A DNA stretch of 64,000 bases from Ornithinibacillus gellani (GCF_003730295.1 NZ_QTSZ01000029.1:248001-312000); one strand, 5' to 3'. Counted from the stretch's first letter, positions 1-9,736 are shown. The notes: generated from the letters alone by a model not told the origin. Program-made: numbers and translations.

Positions 1-1027
1 ATGATTCAAAATCAGCGACATTTGGACGTTTCATGGTTGCTTGTACAATTCCGACAAACCAACCAGCAGCAAGTAACGGATTCAGAGATGTGAGTGGAGC
101 TGCAACAAAGGCTGTCAGAATTGCCAACGGATGTGCCCATGCAATCAGCGCTCCAAGAGCAGATAAGGAACCATTCCAAATAATCCAGCTCAATGTTTGC
201 TGCCAACCCGCAGAAGGATTAGACATAAATGTATATGCAATCGCAGCGAGAATAAGCACTGGAATCGACCAACCAATTATTTTCGGCCAATTTGACTTTG
301 GTGGTACTTGACGCAGTGCAGTTAAATCATGGTCCTTCTGTATTTCACGCTTGATACCTGGAACATGTGCCGCTCCCAGCACAGCAACAATTTTATTGCC
401 TGGGGCTCGCTTAATTTTCTGAGCTAAATACTGATCTCGCTCATCAATTAATGGTTTTTTTAATCTCGGAAAGCTATCTGTGAATTCCAACAGCATCGAA
501 TTAATCATATCCTGTGACTTCATTTTTTCCAATTCTTCTTCTGTAATGGTTTCTTTGGAAAAGATTCCACCAATCACTTGCATCAGTAACATTGCTTTAC
601 CTTTTAGACCAATACCTCGCCAAATCCGGGAAAAAGTTATTTGAATATCCCTGTCTGCCAACACAAGCTCAGCGCCGATTTCCTTGGCTGATTCAATTCC
701 TTGAATCATTTCCTGGCCGGGGCTTATATCAAATTGACTGGCCATCCTTTTTTGGAAGGAAGAAATGGCTAGATTCATAAGTAATAAGGTTGCTTTCTTC
801 TCCTTTATTACCTTAAAGATATCCATCTCTTTCCACTTATTTCCATCTGTAATCGATTGGTAGCGCTGCTCATCCAGCTCAATACATACCGTGTCCGGCT
901 GTTCCTGCTCAATAACTTCCTTTACCTGTTCAGCACTATGCTTTGAGACATGTGCTGTACCAATCAAAATAAGCTCTTTATCATTTATCTCTATACGTGT
1001 TATCGTATCATTTATGTCTTCTGCCAT
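1..1027 (-). CDS. TraB/PrgY family membrane protein, C-terminus cut by window edge
   Basis: The frame is open from an ATG at 1027, preceded by a good ribosome site (AGGAAGG), to the window edge, giving about 342 residues. Residues 23-28 read GTAHVS, followed by an IELDEQR segment near residue 50 and a second GAAHVPGI motif near residue 235. These are the hallmarks of the TraB/PrgY/GumN fold. The C-terminal quarter is hydrophobic, with two or three probable membrane helices. Enterococcal TraB and PrgY inhibit pheromone signalling, but chromosomal homologues mostly have no assigned role, so no function is claimed. The stop codon lies outside the window. Confidence 0.85.
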   Translation of the reverse strand, partial: MAEDINDTITRIEINDKELILIGTAHVSKHSAEQVKEVIEQEQPDTVCIELDEQRYQSITDGNKWKEMDIFKVIKEKKATLLLMNLAISSFQKRMASQFDISPGQEMIQGIESAKEIGAELVLADRDIQITFSRIWRGIGLKGKAMLLMQVIGGIFSKETITEEELEKMKSQDMINSMLLEFTDSFPRLKKPLIDERDQYLAQKIKRAPGNKIVAVLGAAHVPGIKREIQKDHDLTALRQVPPKSNWPKIIGWSIPVLILAAIAYTFMSNPSAGWQQTLSWIIWNGSLSALGALIAWAHPLAILTAFVAAPLTSLNPLLAAGWFVGIVQATMKRPNVADFES

Positions 1028-1253
1028 AATTACCTTCCTTTTTCCTGTAAAACAGGCTCCCATGCCTCATCCTACATTTCTACCTGCCAATACGTGCTTG
1101 TCTTGCATCATAATACAATAATAGACTAGATGGCCCGGAATTAAAATGATTTTTAATGTTTCTGATGAAATTTGTGTTCCTCCCCACAGAAATATGCTTT
1201 ACAACTGCATGAGTTCAGCAGATGAGGAGAATCTAATCAAAGGAGGGATATAT

Positions 1254-1610
1254 TTGAAACATGAGATGACATCTATAGAAGCCTTTCATGAGCAATTAAA
1301 AAAATGGTCTGGTACAACGATTCACATTACCAAACAAGAATTACAGGATTGGGATCACATCTATCTAGAGTTAACCAATGTAACATTCCACCGCCAACAG
1401 CCTGATATAGATGGCTATCGCTCCCGTTACATACTACAGCTACATGGAAAAGGCAATATTCAAAACGATGATGAAACGATGCAGCCACTACCAGACGATA
1501 CCTATGATATTCCGCTACAGGATACAGCTATGTATGAATGGGATGGTAACCAATTTACCATAAGTACCGAACGTGCACTGTATAAAATAGCTGCAACAAC
1601 TCAAGCATAA
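1254..1610 (+). CDS. Conserved-type small hypothetical protein (118 aa)
   Basis: The reading frame extends upstream, but AAAGGAGGG at 1239-1247 points to the TTG at 1254 as the start. The product is a soluble, acidic protein of about 118 residues rich in aromatic and polar residues (TNVTFHRQQPDIDGYRSRY), with no signal peptide or membrane segment. The alternating polar/hydrophobic pattern suggests a beta-rich small domain. It is divergent from the TraB gene. Its TAA stop overlaps the left end of a dispersed repeat element. I do not recognise the family and give no function. Confidence 0.6.
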   Translation: MKHEMTSIEAFHEQLKKWSGTTIHITKQELQDWDHIYLELTNVTFHRQQPDIDGYRSRYILQLHGKGNIQNDDETMQPLPDDTYDIPLQDTAMYEWDGNQFTISTERALYKIAATTQA

Positions 1611-1760
1611 AGTGAAACTTCATTCAGGGGGGATTTTCGCTCTTTCCCACTGATTGTTAGTTGAACCAATCAGGCCTTTACTGGCTGTTGATACCCCACA
1701 CTTACAATTCTCGTTATCAACAAACAATCTCGATGTGGGGGGCTTACGGGTGATAAAGTA
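1606..1760 (+). repeat. Dispersed structured repeat, copy 1
   Basis: Full-length divergent copy of the ~155-bp element described in the findings. It starts with ATAAAGTGAAACTTC, overlapping the stop codon of the upstream gene, and ends in GGTGATAAAGT. The first hairpin is degraded, but the inner stem of the second is perfect (CCCCACA with TGTGGGG), unlike the CCACC/GGTGG version in other copies. Confidence 0.8.
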
Positions 1761-1795
1761 TGACGGATGCTAACACTTCAGCATCCGTCAGTCGT

Positions 1796-2953
1796 TTATA
1801 CATACGCTTCTTCACGATAAAAGAATGCCTTTAGGGCTTCATATACGTCGCTTTTTTTCTTCAATACAAACGTACGAAACTTTGGGTCTTCAATCGCTTG
1901 AAAGGCATTCATTAACGTTGAATAACGATTATGAATATTTACTTCACCGTAGCCAAACATGCTGGATACTGCCATGATTTCTTCGATTAACTCAATACAG
2001 ACCGGATTATCCATCGTTAAATTTTCCCCATCGGAAAAATGAAATGGATAAATATTGTACCGGGCTGGATGATATTTTTGCTCAATCAATTCCAATGCCT
2101 TACGGTAAGCTGAAGAGCAGCGCGTTCCACCACTTTCCCCCTTTGTAAAAAAGGCTTCCTCTGAAACAACCTTAGCCTCTGTATGGTGCGCGATAAAAGC
2201 AATTTCAACTGCGCTATAGGTGGTACGTAAAAATTTAATCATCCAGTAGAAAAAACTTCTCGCCATATACTTTTGGATGGTTCCCATCGACCCACTTGTG
2301 TCCATCATCGCCAGTACAACGGCCCGCGACTCTGGTCGAATCGTTTCATCCCATGTTTTAAAACGAAGATCATCCTCGAAGATTGGGGCAAAGCTCGGAT
2401 CACCTGCAGCTGCATTGCGTTTAAAAGCAGCTAATAAGGTTCTTTTTTTATCCAGGTTTCCCATCAAACCTTTTTTGCGAATATCATGGAAGGCAATGTC
2501 CTCTATAACAATCTCTGCTTGTTCCTTCTCCTGTAAATTAGGCAGCTCCAATTCAGAAAATAATAGCTCCTCCAGCTCAGCTAATGATACTTCGGCTTCA
2601 TAATAATCAACACCAGGTGATTCTCCAGCTTCCTCTCCAGTACCAGTTCCTTTCGCTTTCCTACCATCCCTTGCGATGACATCCCCTACTGCACTATCTC
2701 CATCTCCTTGCCCCACATGTTTTGCAGCATCATGGTTGTAACGAATTTTATATTCATCCAAGGATCGCACGGGTATGCGAATAACATCCTTTCCTTTTGA
2801 TAGAATGATGTTTTCCTCGCTTACCAAATCAGGTAAATTATTTCGAATGGCTTCCTTTACTTTTTCGGTATGTCGTTCCTGGTCTTGATATCCTTTGCGA
2901 TGAAGTGTCCAATCCTCCTGGGAGACGACAAAATTCTCCTTTCCATCCTGCAT
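1796..2953 (-). CDS. yhbH: YhbH family (DUF444) sporulation-associated protein
   Basis: 385 residues, starting at an ATG after GGGAGGG. A von Willebrand A-like domain fills the second half, with a metal-ion adhesion motif DTSGSMG near residue 215. The N-terminal third is charged, with a low-complexity Gly/Glu linker ([14 protein letters not shown]). This is the DUF444/YhbH family, which is almost always encoded next to prkA, as here (prkA lies directly upstream on the same strand). In Bacillus the pair is induced in stress and sporulation. The molecular role of YhbH is not established; it may assist the PrkA AAA+ machine. An intrinsic terminator sits between the two genes, so yhbH may also have its own promoter. 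Confidence 0.93.
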   Translation of the reverse strand: MQDGKENFVVSQEDWTLHRKGYQDQERHTEKVKEAIRNNLPDLVSEENIILSKGKDVIRIPVRSLDEYKIRYNHDAAKHVGQGDGDSAVGDVIARDGRKAKGTGTGEEAGESPGVDYYEAEVSLAELEELLFSELELPNLQEKEQAEIVIEDIAFHDIRKKGLMGNLDKKRTLLAAFKRNAAAGDPSFAPIFEDDLRFKTWDETIRPESRAVVLAMMDTSGSMGTIQKYMARSFFYWMIKFLRTTYSAVEIAFIAHHTEAKVVSEEAFFTKGESGGTRCSSAYRKALELIEQKYHPARYNIYPFHFSDGENLTMDNPVCIELIEEIMAVSSMFGYGEVNIHNRYSTLMNAFQAIEDPKFRTFVLKKKSDVYEALKAFFYREEAYV

Positions 2954-3111
2954 GCTTCACCCTCCCAAATTTATCGATCGAGACAGATATCTATACCCTT
3001 ACTATTTAACTCCAAAAGCTTTCAACATTTAAATAGGTATTGCTTTACCTATTTGATATAGCGTATGCAATAGACAAGCAGCCATTGCGCTATTTGGGCG
3101 ATTTAAAGATA

Positions 3112-3150
3112 TGAAAAAATAGGAACAGGAGAAAACATTCCTGTTCCTTG
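3112..3150 (-). terminator. Intrinsic terminator after prkA
   Basis: On the - strand, GGAACAGGA and TCCTGTTCC form a 9-bp stem with an 8-nt loop, followed by TATTTTTTC. It lies just after the prkA stop, between prkA and yhbH. Confidence 0.75.
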
Positions 3151-3157
3151 TCTACCA

Positions 3158-5053
3158 TTAACGATTCAACAAACTGCCAACATAGCGCAGCAGTTCATTA
3201 GCTGAAATGGAATTATACCCATATTCATCTATTAACCGCGCAATGACTTCATTTATCTTTTTCAATTGTGACTCATCCGGTGTTTTGGAGCTTGTCGTAA
3301 TCTTTACAATATCCTTTAAGTCGGCAAATAATTTCTTCTGAATTGCCTCGCGCAAGCGCTCATGCGAATTATATTCAAAACGCTTCCCTTTCCGTGCATA
3401 GGCGGAAATACGAATCAAAATTTCCTCACGGAAGGAACGCTTGGCATTTTCAGAAATTCCAATTTGCTCTTCGATAGATCGCATGAGTTTTTCGTCGGGA
3501 TTCATCTCTTCATCTGTAAGCGGGTCACGAAGCTTCGTCTTATTACAAAATGCTTCCACGTTGTCCAGATAGTTCTCCATCAATGTTTTGGCTGATTCTT
3601 CATAGGAATATACGAAGGCTTTTTGAACTTCTTTTTTGGCCATTTCATCGTATTCCTTACGTGCTATAGAAATATAATTCATATACTTCTCTTTATCCTC
3701 ATCGGAAATCGATGGATGCTGATCCAAACCATCTTTTAATGAACGTAACACATCCAGTGCATGAATGGACGGTTCTTCCTTGCGAATGATTGTCGAAGAA
3801 ATCCGATTGATAACATAGCGCGGATCAATCCCTGACATCCCCTCATCCGGAAATTCTTTGCGCAACTCCTCCAAATCTACCTGGTTATATCCTTCCACAC
3901 TTTCCCCATCATAAAGACGAAGCTTTTTAATGAGATCGACACCTTGCTTATTCGATTCCTTCAATCGTGATAAAACAGAAAAAATCGCTGCTGCACGTAA
4001 AGCATGTGGCGCAATATGCACATGGGCCATATCGCTTTCCTGAATCATTTTTTCATAAATACGTTCTTCCTCACTAACCTTTAAGTTATATGGAATTGGC
4101 ATCACAATAATGCGAGAGTGTAATGCCTCATTCTTCTTATTGGAAATAAACGTACGATATTCTGTTTCATTGGTATGCGCTACGATTAATTCATCCGCAG
4201 AAATCAACGCAAATCTACCAGCCTTAAAATTGCCTTCCTGCGTTAAGGAAAGTAATAGCCAAAGAAACTTCTCATCACATTTCAGCATTTCTTGAAATTC
4301 CATCATGCCTCTATTTGCCTTATTGATTTCTCCATCGAAGCGATATGCACGTGGATCTGATTCGGAGCCAAATTCTGCTATCGTAGAGAAATCGATACTG
4401 CCCGTTAAATCTGCAATATCCTGTGATTTTGGATCTGAAGGGCTGAAGGTTCCGATTCCCACACGTTTGTCTTCCGAAAAGAAAATCCGTTCCACTCGAA
4501 CTTCCTCAATTTTTCCATTGTACTCCTGTTCCAATCGCATCTGATTAAGCGGTGATAAATTTCCTTCAATACGAATACCATAGGTTTTGAAAAAATCTTC
4601 TCGTAGATGATTGGGAATTAAATGCAATGGGTCCTCGTGCATTGGACAGCCTTTAATCGCGTAGACAGCTCCTTCATCAGTACGCGAGAAACGCTCCAGT
4701 CCACGCTTGAGCATCGTTACAATGGTCGATTTCCCGCCACTGACCGGACCCATTAATAACAAAATTCGTTTTCGAACATCCAATCGTTTTGCAGCAGGAT
4801 GAAAATATTCCTCAACAAGCCGTTCAATTGCCGACTCTAAACCAAAGATTTCATTCCCAAAGAACTCATACAGCTTGCGATTATCCTTTTCTTTCACACC
4901 TGCTTGTTTGATCATCTCATATACACGTGAATGTGCTGACTGTGCGATATTTGGACGCTCTTTCACCAGCTCCAAATATTCCGCGAATGACCCTTCCCAT
5001 TTTAAGCGGTCTTCTTCTTCACGATATTGCTTCACTCGATCTAATATATCCAT
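3158..5053 (-). CDS. prkA: PrkA serine protein kinase / AAA+ protein
   Basis: The frame is open further upstream, but GGAGGG six to ten bases before the ATG at 5053 fixes the start. This gives 631 residues, the length of Bacillus subtilis PrkA. An AAA+ PrkA domain occupies the N-terminal two thirds, with Walker A GPVSGGKST at residues 102-110, followed by the C-terminal PrkA kinase-like region. PrkA was described as a serine kinase and has also been proposed to act as an ATP-dependent protease. It promotes sporulation in B. subtilis. Pairing with yhbH supports the call. The N-terminal extension upstream of 5053 has no ribosome site and is not counted. Confidence 0.95.
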   Translation of the reverse strand: MDILDRVKQYREEEDRLKWEGSFAEYLELVKERPNIAQSAHSRVYEMIKQAGVKEKDNRKLYEFFGNEIFGLESAIERLVEEYFHPAAKRLDVRKRILLLMGPVSGGKSTIVTMLKRGLERFSRTDEGAVYAIKGCPMHEDPLHLIPNHLREDFFKTYGIRIEGNLSPLNQMRLEQEYNGKIEEVRVERIFFSEDKRVGIGTFSPSDPKSQDIADLTGSIDFSTIAEFGSESDPRAYRFDGEINKANRGMMEFQEMLKCDEKFLWLLLSLTQEGNFKAGRFALISADELIVAHTNETEYRTFISNKKNEALHSRIIVMPIPYNLKVSEEERIYEKMIQESDMAHVHIAPHALRAAAIFSVLSRLKESNKQGVDLIKKLRLYDGESVEGYNQVDLEELRKEFPDEGMSGIDPRYVINRISSTIIRKEEPSIHALDVLRSLKDGLDQHPSISDEDKEKYMNYISIARKEYDEMAKKEVQKAFVYSYEESAKTLMENYLDNVEAFCNKTKLRDPLTDEEMNPDEKLMRSIEEQIGISENAKRSFREEILIRISAYARKGKRFEYNSHERLREAIQKKLFADLKDIVKITTSSKTPDESQLKKINEVIARLIDEYGYNSISANELLRYVGSLLNR

Positions 5054-5298
5054 ATCCAATCCCTCCAACCTATCGCGGTTTGTATAGCTTATGCACAGGG
5101 CTGGGTGGGAATGCTTTGACAAGCTATTAGAAAAATAAGCATAGAACACAGCAATGCTCCTAAACGATTATCTTTACTTATCCGGATAATTTTCCTACAC
5201 TTAATATTCAGAGCAATTACTGATTTAATGAAATGTCTACTACATGAATGACAATAAAAAAATAGTATTCATTTATATCTTAAAAAGGAGCGAGGAGT

Positions 5299-5850
5299 AT
5301 GCAGTTAAACGATTGGTTTGAAAAAGGATTGACCCCTGAGGCATATATCGAAACATTGGATAAGCACGCTGATAACTTTCAGCATATTGCTAATCATTTT
5401 CAACTTCCTCAAGATGAGGCATTTTTTTCTGACACAAAATCTAAAAACTTACGGATAGTCGCCATTGTAGAGGAATGGTGCGGGCATTGTATGCTTAATA
5501 TCCCGATTCTGCTGCAGCTAGCTGAAAAGACCGGAATTGATGTTCGATTTCTACCGAGAGATGCGAACCTGGAGCTGATGGATCAATATCAAACAGACGG
5601 AAAACGAATTATCCCGATTTTTATTTTCATAGATGAACTGGGCAATGAACAGGCTGTATGGGGTCCCCGTGCAAAGACGACGAAGCAATTTATAGATACC
5701 CTCCAAAAAGATATGCCAGCAAAGGATGATCCCGCCTATGAGGAAGCCTTCAAGCTAATGATCAAGGTGTCATCTAAAGCATTTCGTGAAAATCAAGCAC
5801 TTTGGAATGGTGTATATGACAGTTTAAAAGAGACGATGGAAGCTATCTAA
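5299..5850 (+). CDS. Thioredoxin-family protein (183 aa)
   Basis: The start is well supported by AAAAAGGAGCGAGGAGT before ATG. The protein is cytosolic, with no signal peptide. A thioredoxin fold is indicated by the redox motif WCGHC (Cys61, Cys64) and a later RIIPIFIF segment consistent with the cis-proline loop. A helical N-terminal extension of about 45 residues precedes the fold, and an amphipathic C-terminal tail follows it. It resembles the thioredoxin-like small proteins of Bacillaceae rather than TrxA, which is about 105 residues. The substrate is unknown. It is monocistronic, divergent from prkA, and ends in a clear terminator. Confidence 0.85.
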   Translation: MQLNDWFEKGLTPEAYIETLDKHADNFQHIANHFQLPQDEAFFSDTKSKNLRIVAIVEEWCGHCMLNIPILLQLAEKTGIDVRFLPRDANLELMDQYQTDGKRIIPIFIFIDELGNEQAVWGPRAKTTKQFIDTLQKDMPAKDDPAYEEAFKLMIKVSSKAFRENQALWNGVYDSLKETMEAI

Positions 5851-5859
5851 TTGAATCCC

Positions 5860-5903
5860 GCTGTATGAAATGGTTTTATCCAGGCCTTTCATACAGCTTT
5901 TTA
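5860..5903 (+). terminator. Terminator of the thioredoxin-like gene
   Basis: GCTGTATGAAA and TTTCATACAGC form an 11-bp stem followed by TTTTTAATTT. Confidence 0.8.
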
Positions 5904-6018
5904 ATTTCCCCCGAGTCCCAAATATAGGCATAACAAATTGAAATACGGCGTGTATATTACGATAAACGGCATTTTGTCAATAAAATTCGGATTTTTTGGG
6001 TTTTATGTGTTTAAAGCC

Positions 6019-6047
6019 TTGCTTTCATAGCTTATTTGTTCTATCAT
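6019..6047 (+). promoter_or_regulatory. Probable sigma-A promoter of ilvE
   Basis: TTGCTT (6019-6024), a 17-bp spacer, then TATCAT (6042-6047), ending 35 bp before the ilvE start. No convincing CodY box or T-box was seen in this leader. Confidence 0.4.
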
Positions 6048-6082
6048 TATTATCAACTTTTTAACAACAAGGGGATAGTGAC

Positions 6083-7198
6083 ATGGAAGAATGTAAGGTT
6101 CGTGTGGAACGCAGTCAAGCAAAAAAGGAAAAACCGGATGCACAGGAGCTCGTATTTGGAAGAGTGTTCACCGACCATATGCTGGTGATGGATTATGCGG
6201 AGCCAGTTGGCTGGCATGATGCGCGTATAGTGCCATATCAGCCGATTACAATTGACCCGTCAGCGATGGTGTTTCATTATGGTCAATCTGTATTCGAAGG
6301 CTTAAAGGCATATGTAACACCAGAGGGTGAAGCGCAATTATTTCGCCCGAAAAAAAACCTGGAACGATTAAACCGTTCCAATGACAGATTATGTATTCCA
6401 CGGGTAGATGAGGAATTTCTGTTGGAAGCCATCCGCGAGCTTATCGCATTGGAAAAAGATTGGATTCCGAAAGCAGAGGGTACCTCCCTATACATTCGAC
6501 CTTTCATTATTTCAACAGAGCCTTTTCTAGGCGTAGCACCATCACATCATTACAAGCTGATGGTCATTTTATCACCAGTCGGAGCTTATTATAAGGAAGG
6601 AATCAATCCGGTTAAAATTGCAGTAGAAAATCAATTCATTCGAGCGGTAAAGGGTGGTACCGGTGAAGCGAAAACTGGTGGAAACTATGCTGCAAGCTTA
6701 AAGGCACAAGAAATTGCTGATAAGAGTGGCTTTGCCCAAGTATTATGGTTGGATGGTGTCGAGAAGAAATATATCGAAGAAGTTGGCAGTATGAACGTGT
6801 TCTTCAAAATCAATGGTGAAGTTGTTACACCTGCTTTGAACGGAAGTATTTTAGAAGGCGTTACGCGAAATTCTGTCATCCAATTACTAAAGCATTGGAA
6901 CATTCCAGTGATCGAGCGTAGAATCTCCGTGGAGGAATTATTTGAAGCACATGCGAATGGTACCCTGGAAGAAGCATTTGGCACTGGTACAGCAGCCGTT
7001 ATTTCCCCAATGGGACAATTATCCTGGAATGACAAAAACATCGTCATTAATGGTGAAAAAACAGGTGCACTAGCGAAGCAATTATATGATACGTTAACAG
7101 GTATTCAGTATGGAACGATGGAAGATCCATTTGGCTGGATTGAACCGGTACCGGACTATCAGAAATTAGTCGAAGCCGTTTCACAAGCTGGTAACTAA
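6083..7198 (+). CDS. ilvE: Branched-chain amino acid aminotransferase
   Basis: 371 residues of fold-type IV PLP aminotransferase, long (type II, eukaryote/YwaA-like) form. The signature GGTGEAKTGGNYAAS contains the Schiff-base lysine at Lys197. The FHYGQSVFEGLKAY segment (residues 64-77) and a C-terminal GTAAVISPMG loop also fit. It performs the last step of Ile, Val and Leu synthesis, and the first of their breakdown, by transamination with glutamate. It lies about 10 kb from the ilv-leu operon on the opposite strand, so it is not under the T-box. The ribosome site is AAGGGG. Confidence 0.96.
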   Translation: MEECKVRVERSQAKKEKPDAQELVFGRVFTDHMLVMDYAEPVGWHDARIVPYQPITIDPSAMVFHYGQSVFEGLKAYVTPEGEAQLFRPKKNLERLNRSNDRLCIPRVDEEFLLEAIRELIALEKDWIPKAEGTSLYIRPFIISTEPFLGVAPSHHYKLMVILSPVGAYYKEGINPVKIAVENQFIRAVKGGTGEAKTGGNYAASLKAQEIADKSGFAQVLWLDGVEKKYIEEVGSMNVFFKINGEVVTPALNGSILEGVTRNSVIQLLKHWNIPVIERRISVEELFEAHANGTLEEAFGTGTAAVISPMGQLSWNDKNIVINGEKTGALAKQLYDTLTGIQYGTMEDPFGWIEPVPDYQKLVEAVSQAGN

Positions 7199-7289
7199 GT
7201 TAAATAGATGCCTGGACCAGCCGTATCCGAAAACGACAAAGAAAGTGAACTTCTTTCTTAGTTGGTTGAGGCCGGCTCGTGGAATGCGA

Positions 7290-7400
7290 AGTAGATAGCG
7301 ACGAAGTCAATCCAATAAAACGAAAAGGAGTTCCAGTAGAATTAATTTACTGAAACTCCTTTTTGTTGTGTTTCACAAGGTTTTGTCTCAAACTCTTTCT
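7290..7400 (+). repeat. Dispersed terminator-bearing repeat, copy A
   Basis: Contains AGCGACGAAGT, an AAGGAGT/ACTCCTTTTTG hairpin and GGTTTTGTCTCAAACTC. The same order of blocks occurs in reverse at 62505-62640. It sits between convergent ilvE and ctaB. Confidence 0.6.
7323..7365 (+). terminator. Terminator of ilvE within the dispersed repeat
   Basis: AAAAGGAGTTCCAGTAGA pairs with a downstream TTTACTGAAACTCCTTTT, leaving a T-rich tail. The stem is nearly symmetric, so it could also stop - strand transcripts of ctaB. Confidence 0.75.
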
Positions 7401-7406
7401 CTTTTC

Positions 7407-8345
7407 TTATGCAGTTAGTGATACATATATCATTGCAAAGAATAAGACCATTAAATAATAAAGTGATGTTTTAAACATAATATTTGCCCATTTCATATCA
7501 TCTTTCATTCGAAAACCACTTAATCCAATCCCGAGCCACACTATATTTAATACTGTTGCCAAAATAACAAATGGCATGCCAAGCTCTGTCAGGAAAAATG
7601 GTAATGGCAGCAAGCAGGCCGTATAAATAACGGTTTGTCTTTTCGTAATATCAAATCCATATACAACCGGAAGCATTGGGACTCCTGCAGCCTTGTATTC
7701 ATGGTAACGACGCATGGCAATCGCAAATGTATGTGGGATTTGCCATAAAAATAAAACCATAAATAACACAACTGGTACAATATGAAAGGTAGAGTCAATA
7801 GCTGCCCACCCAATCAATGGTGTAACTGCACCAGAAAAACTACCGATAACCGTATTCAAGGTATATCTGCGTTTCGACCAGAACGTATATAATACGACAT
7901 ATATAAACCAACCAATAAATGCATAAATCGCTGCTTCCTTAGTTGTAAATAATAGAATGATTATCCCCAATACAGACGAAATAATCCCCATTTGCAGGAC
8001 AGCTTTTAAGCTAAAATTACCAGTAACAGTTGGTCGTTTTTGCGTACGCAGCATTTTACTATCTAAATCAACCTCATACCAATTATTCAGCAGCAATGCA
8101 CCTGCCATGACTAATGTACTGCCAATTAAGGTTAGCATTAGATTCCCGAACTCTGCTGACAGTGAACCACCTGTAAAATGAACGGCCAATAAAAAACCTG
8201 TCAAGACAGGAAGCACATTCAAAATTAATACAATTAATTTCAGAATCGATTTTAAATCTGCAAGAAATGTCATAATACTTTGCTTTGACATGTCTGCTGA
8301 GTCCATAGTTGTTAATTGTAGAGAGCTTTTCTCCACGAGCTTCAC
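7407..8345 (-). CDS. ctaB: Protoheme IX farnesyltransferase (heme O synthase)
   Basis: 312 residues, UbiA prenyltransferase superfamily, with about eight membrane helices. The first Asp-rich motif region reads NNWYEVDLDSKMLRTQKRP (residues 87-105), the CtaB/CyoE pattern in which the Asp residues bind Mg-farnesyl diphosphate. The second conserved loop contains HTFAIAMRRYHEYKAAG. The enzyme adds a farnesyl tail to heme B to give heme O, the precursor of heme A for cytochrome oxidase. The start is the GTG at 8345, after AAAGGTTG. The gene stands apart from any cta cluster in the window. Many Bacillaceae carry two ctaB paralogues and I cannot tell which this is. Confidence 0.93.
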   Translation of the reverse strand: MKLVEKSSLQLTTMDSADMSKQSIMTFLADLKSILKLIVLILNVLPVLTGFLLAVHFTGGSLSAEFGNLMLTLIGSTLVMAGALLLNNWYEVDLDSKMLRTQKRPTVTGNFSLKAVLQMGIISSVLGIIILLFTTKEAAIYAFIGWFIYVVLYTFWSKRRYTLNTVIGSFSGAVTPLIGWAAIDSTFHIVPVVLFMVLFLWQIPHTFAIAMRRYHEYKAAGVPMLPVVYGFDITKRQTVIYTACLLPLPFFLTELGMPFVILATVLNIVWLGIGLSGFRMKDDMKWANIMFKTSLYYLMVLFFAMIYVSLTA

Positions 8346-8529
8346 CCCATATTCAACCTTTGTAACATGTATAAAGTATTTATTAGCAAAAATAATTAAT
8401 CGTTTCTATTATAGCACGAAGTTTCAGCGCAATCTATGAACGTTTGTTGACGAATCCAAAAGGACGGACAATATTTCATAAACAATTGATTGTAGTACGT
8501 CACTAGGCATCGACATTTTATGACAAAAT

Positions 8530-8566
8530 AAAAAAAGCCAGGAATCGTATTGATCCTAGCTCTTTT
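8530..8566 (-). terminator. Terminator at the end of the ilv-leu-ilvA operon
   Basis: On the - strand, AGCTAGGAT and ATTCCTGGCT pair (one G-T wobble) and are followed by TTTTTTTATTTTG, just downstream of the ilvA stop. Confidence 0.75.
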
Positions 8567-8590
8567 ATCCTGAGTTATCGCTCATCCTAT

Positions 8591-9664
8591 TTATGCGGGG
8601 TAATGTAGCTTTTCCGCTAACCTTTGGATCTTCGGCATCGTGCTGATGTCCATATTACCACCACTAACAATAATGCCGCAATGCCGTGATTTGATACTGT
8701 GTTGATGAGCAAATACAGCTGCTAATGCTGCAGCTCCTGCACCTTCCATGAGCGTTTTATTACGCTCCAGCATGTATACGATTGCTGAAGCAATTTCTTC
8801 GTCAGTTACAGTCACCACATTGTCTACATATTCCCGAATGATTGGCAGGGTATATTTGCCTGGCTTCTTCACAGCAATTCCCTCCGCAATGGTGTGAACC
8901 GTTGGCGTTGTTTTCACTTGGTTGGAATGATAGCTTGAATAGGTTGCTGCTGCACCTTCTGCCTGAACACCAATGACACGTATATTACGATTTACATGCT
9001 TTGCTGCTACAGCAATGCCACTAATTAAGCCCCCTCCGCCGATTGGCACAACAAGGGTATCGATACGATCCTCCTGTCGAAGCATTTCCAAAGCAATAGA
9101 GCCCTGTCCCGCCATAACATCATAATCATCAAATGGGTGGACGTAAACTGCTCCTGTTTGCAATTGTCTTTTTAAGGATGCTTCATACGCTTCTTGAAAG
9201 GATTCTCCCGCCAGCACCACATCTGCTCCATAGCTTCTCGTTGCATTTACTTTTGCTTGAGGTGTTTTTTCTGCCATAAAAATAGTTGCTTTCACACCTA
9301 ATTTAGCAGCTGCATGTGCAACACCTTGTGCGTGGTTTCCCGCGGAGGCGGTAATAACGCCTTTTGCAAGTTGTTCCTTTGATAGCTGCATTAATTTAAA
9401 GGTAGCACCTCTAAACTTAAATGCACCTGTCTTTTGCTGGTTTTCCATTTTAAAGTACAGATGTTTTCCCAACAGTCTGTTTGTCGTCTCTGATGTTAAT
9501 AATGGTGTACGGTGAACAAGCGGCATGAGCCGCTTGTATGCTGTATGCACTTTTTCACCTGTTAAGCCGCAATCCCCAATTACATTCACTCCCCTTGAAT
9601 TATTCCTACAAATTTTTACATCGCTATCTCTTACAACCATTTTCTCATTCAAATGTGAATCCAT
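8591..9664 (-). CDS. ilvA: Threonine ammonia-lyase, short form without regulatory domain
   Basis: Up to 357 residues, fold-type II PLP enzyme. The PLP-lysine motif is TGAFKFRGA, followed by SAGNHAQGVA and a glycine-rich phosphate loop GGGGLISG. It converts threonine to 2-oxobutanoate, the first committed step to isoleucine. The protein ends right after the catalytic domain, with no C-terminal ACT-like regulatory domain, so classical isoleucine feedback through that domain is not expected. It resembles catabolic (TdcB-like) or short biosynthetic enzymes. Its place as last gene of the ilv-leu operon, 73 bp after leuD, argues for a biosynthetic role. The first ~26 residues are not conserved-looking and an internal GTG near 9586 is a possible alternative start. 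Confidence 0.9.
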   Translation of the reverse strand: MDSHLNEKMVVRDSDVKICRNNSRGVNVIGDCGLTGEKVHTAYKRLMPLVHRTPLLTSETTNRLLGKHLYFKMENQQKTGAFKFRGATFKLMQLSKEQLAKGVITASAGNHAQGVAHAAAKLGVKATIFMAEKTPQAKVNATRSYGADVVLAGESFQEAYEASLKRQLQTGAVYVHPFDDYDVMAGQGSIALEMLRQEDRIDTLVVPIGGGGLISGIAVAAKHVNRNIRVIGVQAEGAAATYSSYHSNQVKTTPTVHTIAEGIAVKKPGKYTLPIIREYVDNVVTVTDEEIASAIVYMLERNKTLMEGAGAAALAAVFAHQHSIKSRHCGIIVSGGNMDISTMPKIQRLAEKLHYPA

Positions 9665-9736
9665 CGCCTATCCACGATCCGGCACCACTTTCATATCGGT
9701 ATTGTAAAACAAAGGCTAGTATGGTTCTTAAATAAT

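Noticed and set aside
1606-1760. Structured repeats taken as ordinary rho-independent terminators
   Set aside because: They lack a T run after the stems, keep one orientation regardless of gene direction, and conserve sequence outside the stems.
3158-5149. Longer PrkA starting at 5149
   Set aside because: The extra 32 residues have no ribosome site, whereas GGAGGG precedes the internal ATG and gives the exact family length.
5904-6082. CodY box or T-box upstream of ilvE
   Set aside because: No match to AATTTTCWGAAAATT better than chance and no T-box motif; only a plausible sigma-A promoter is visible.
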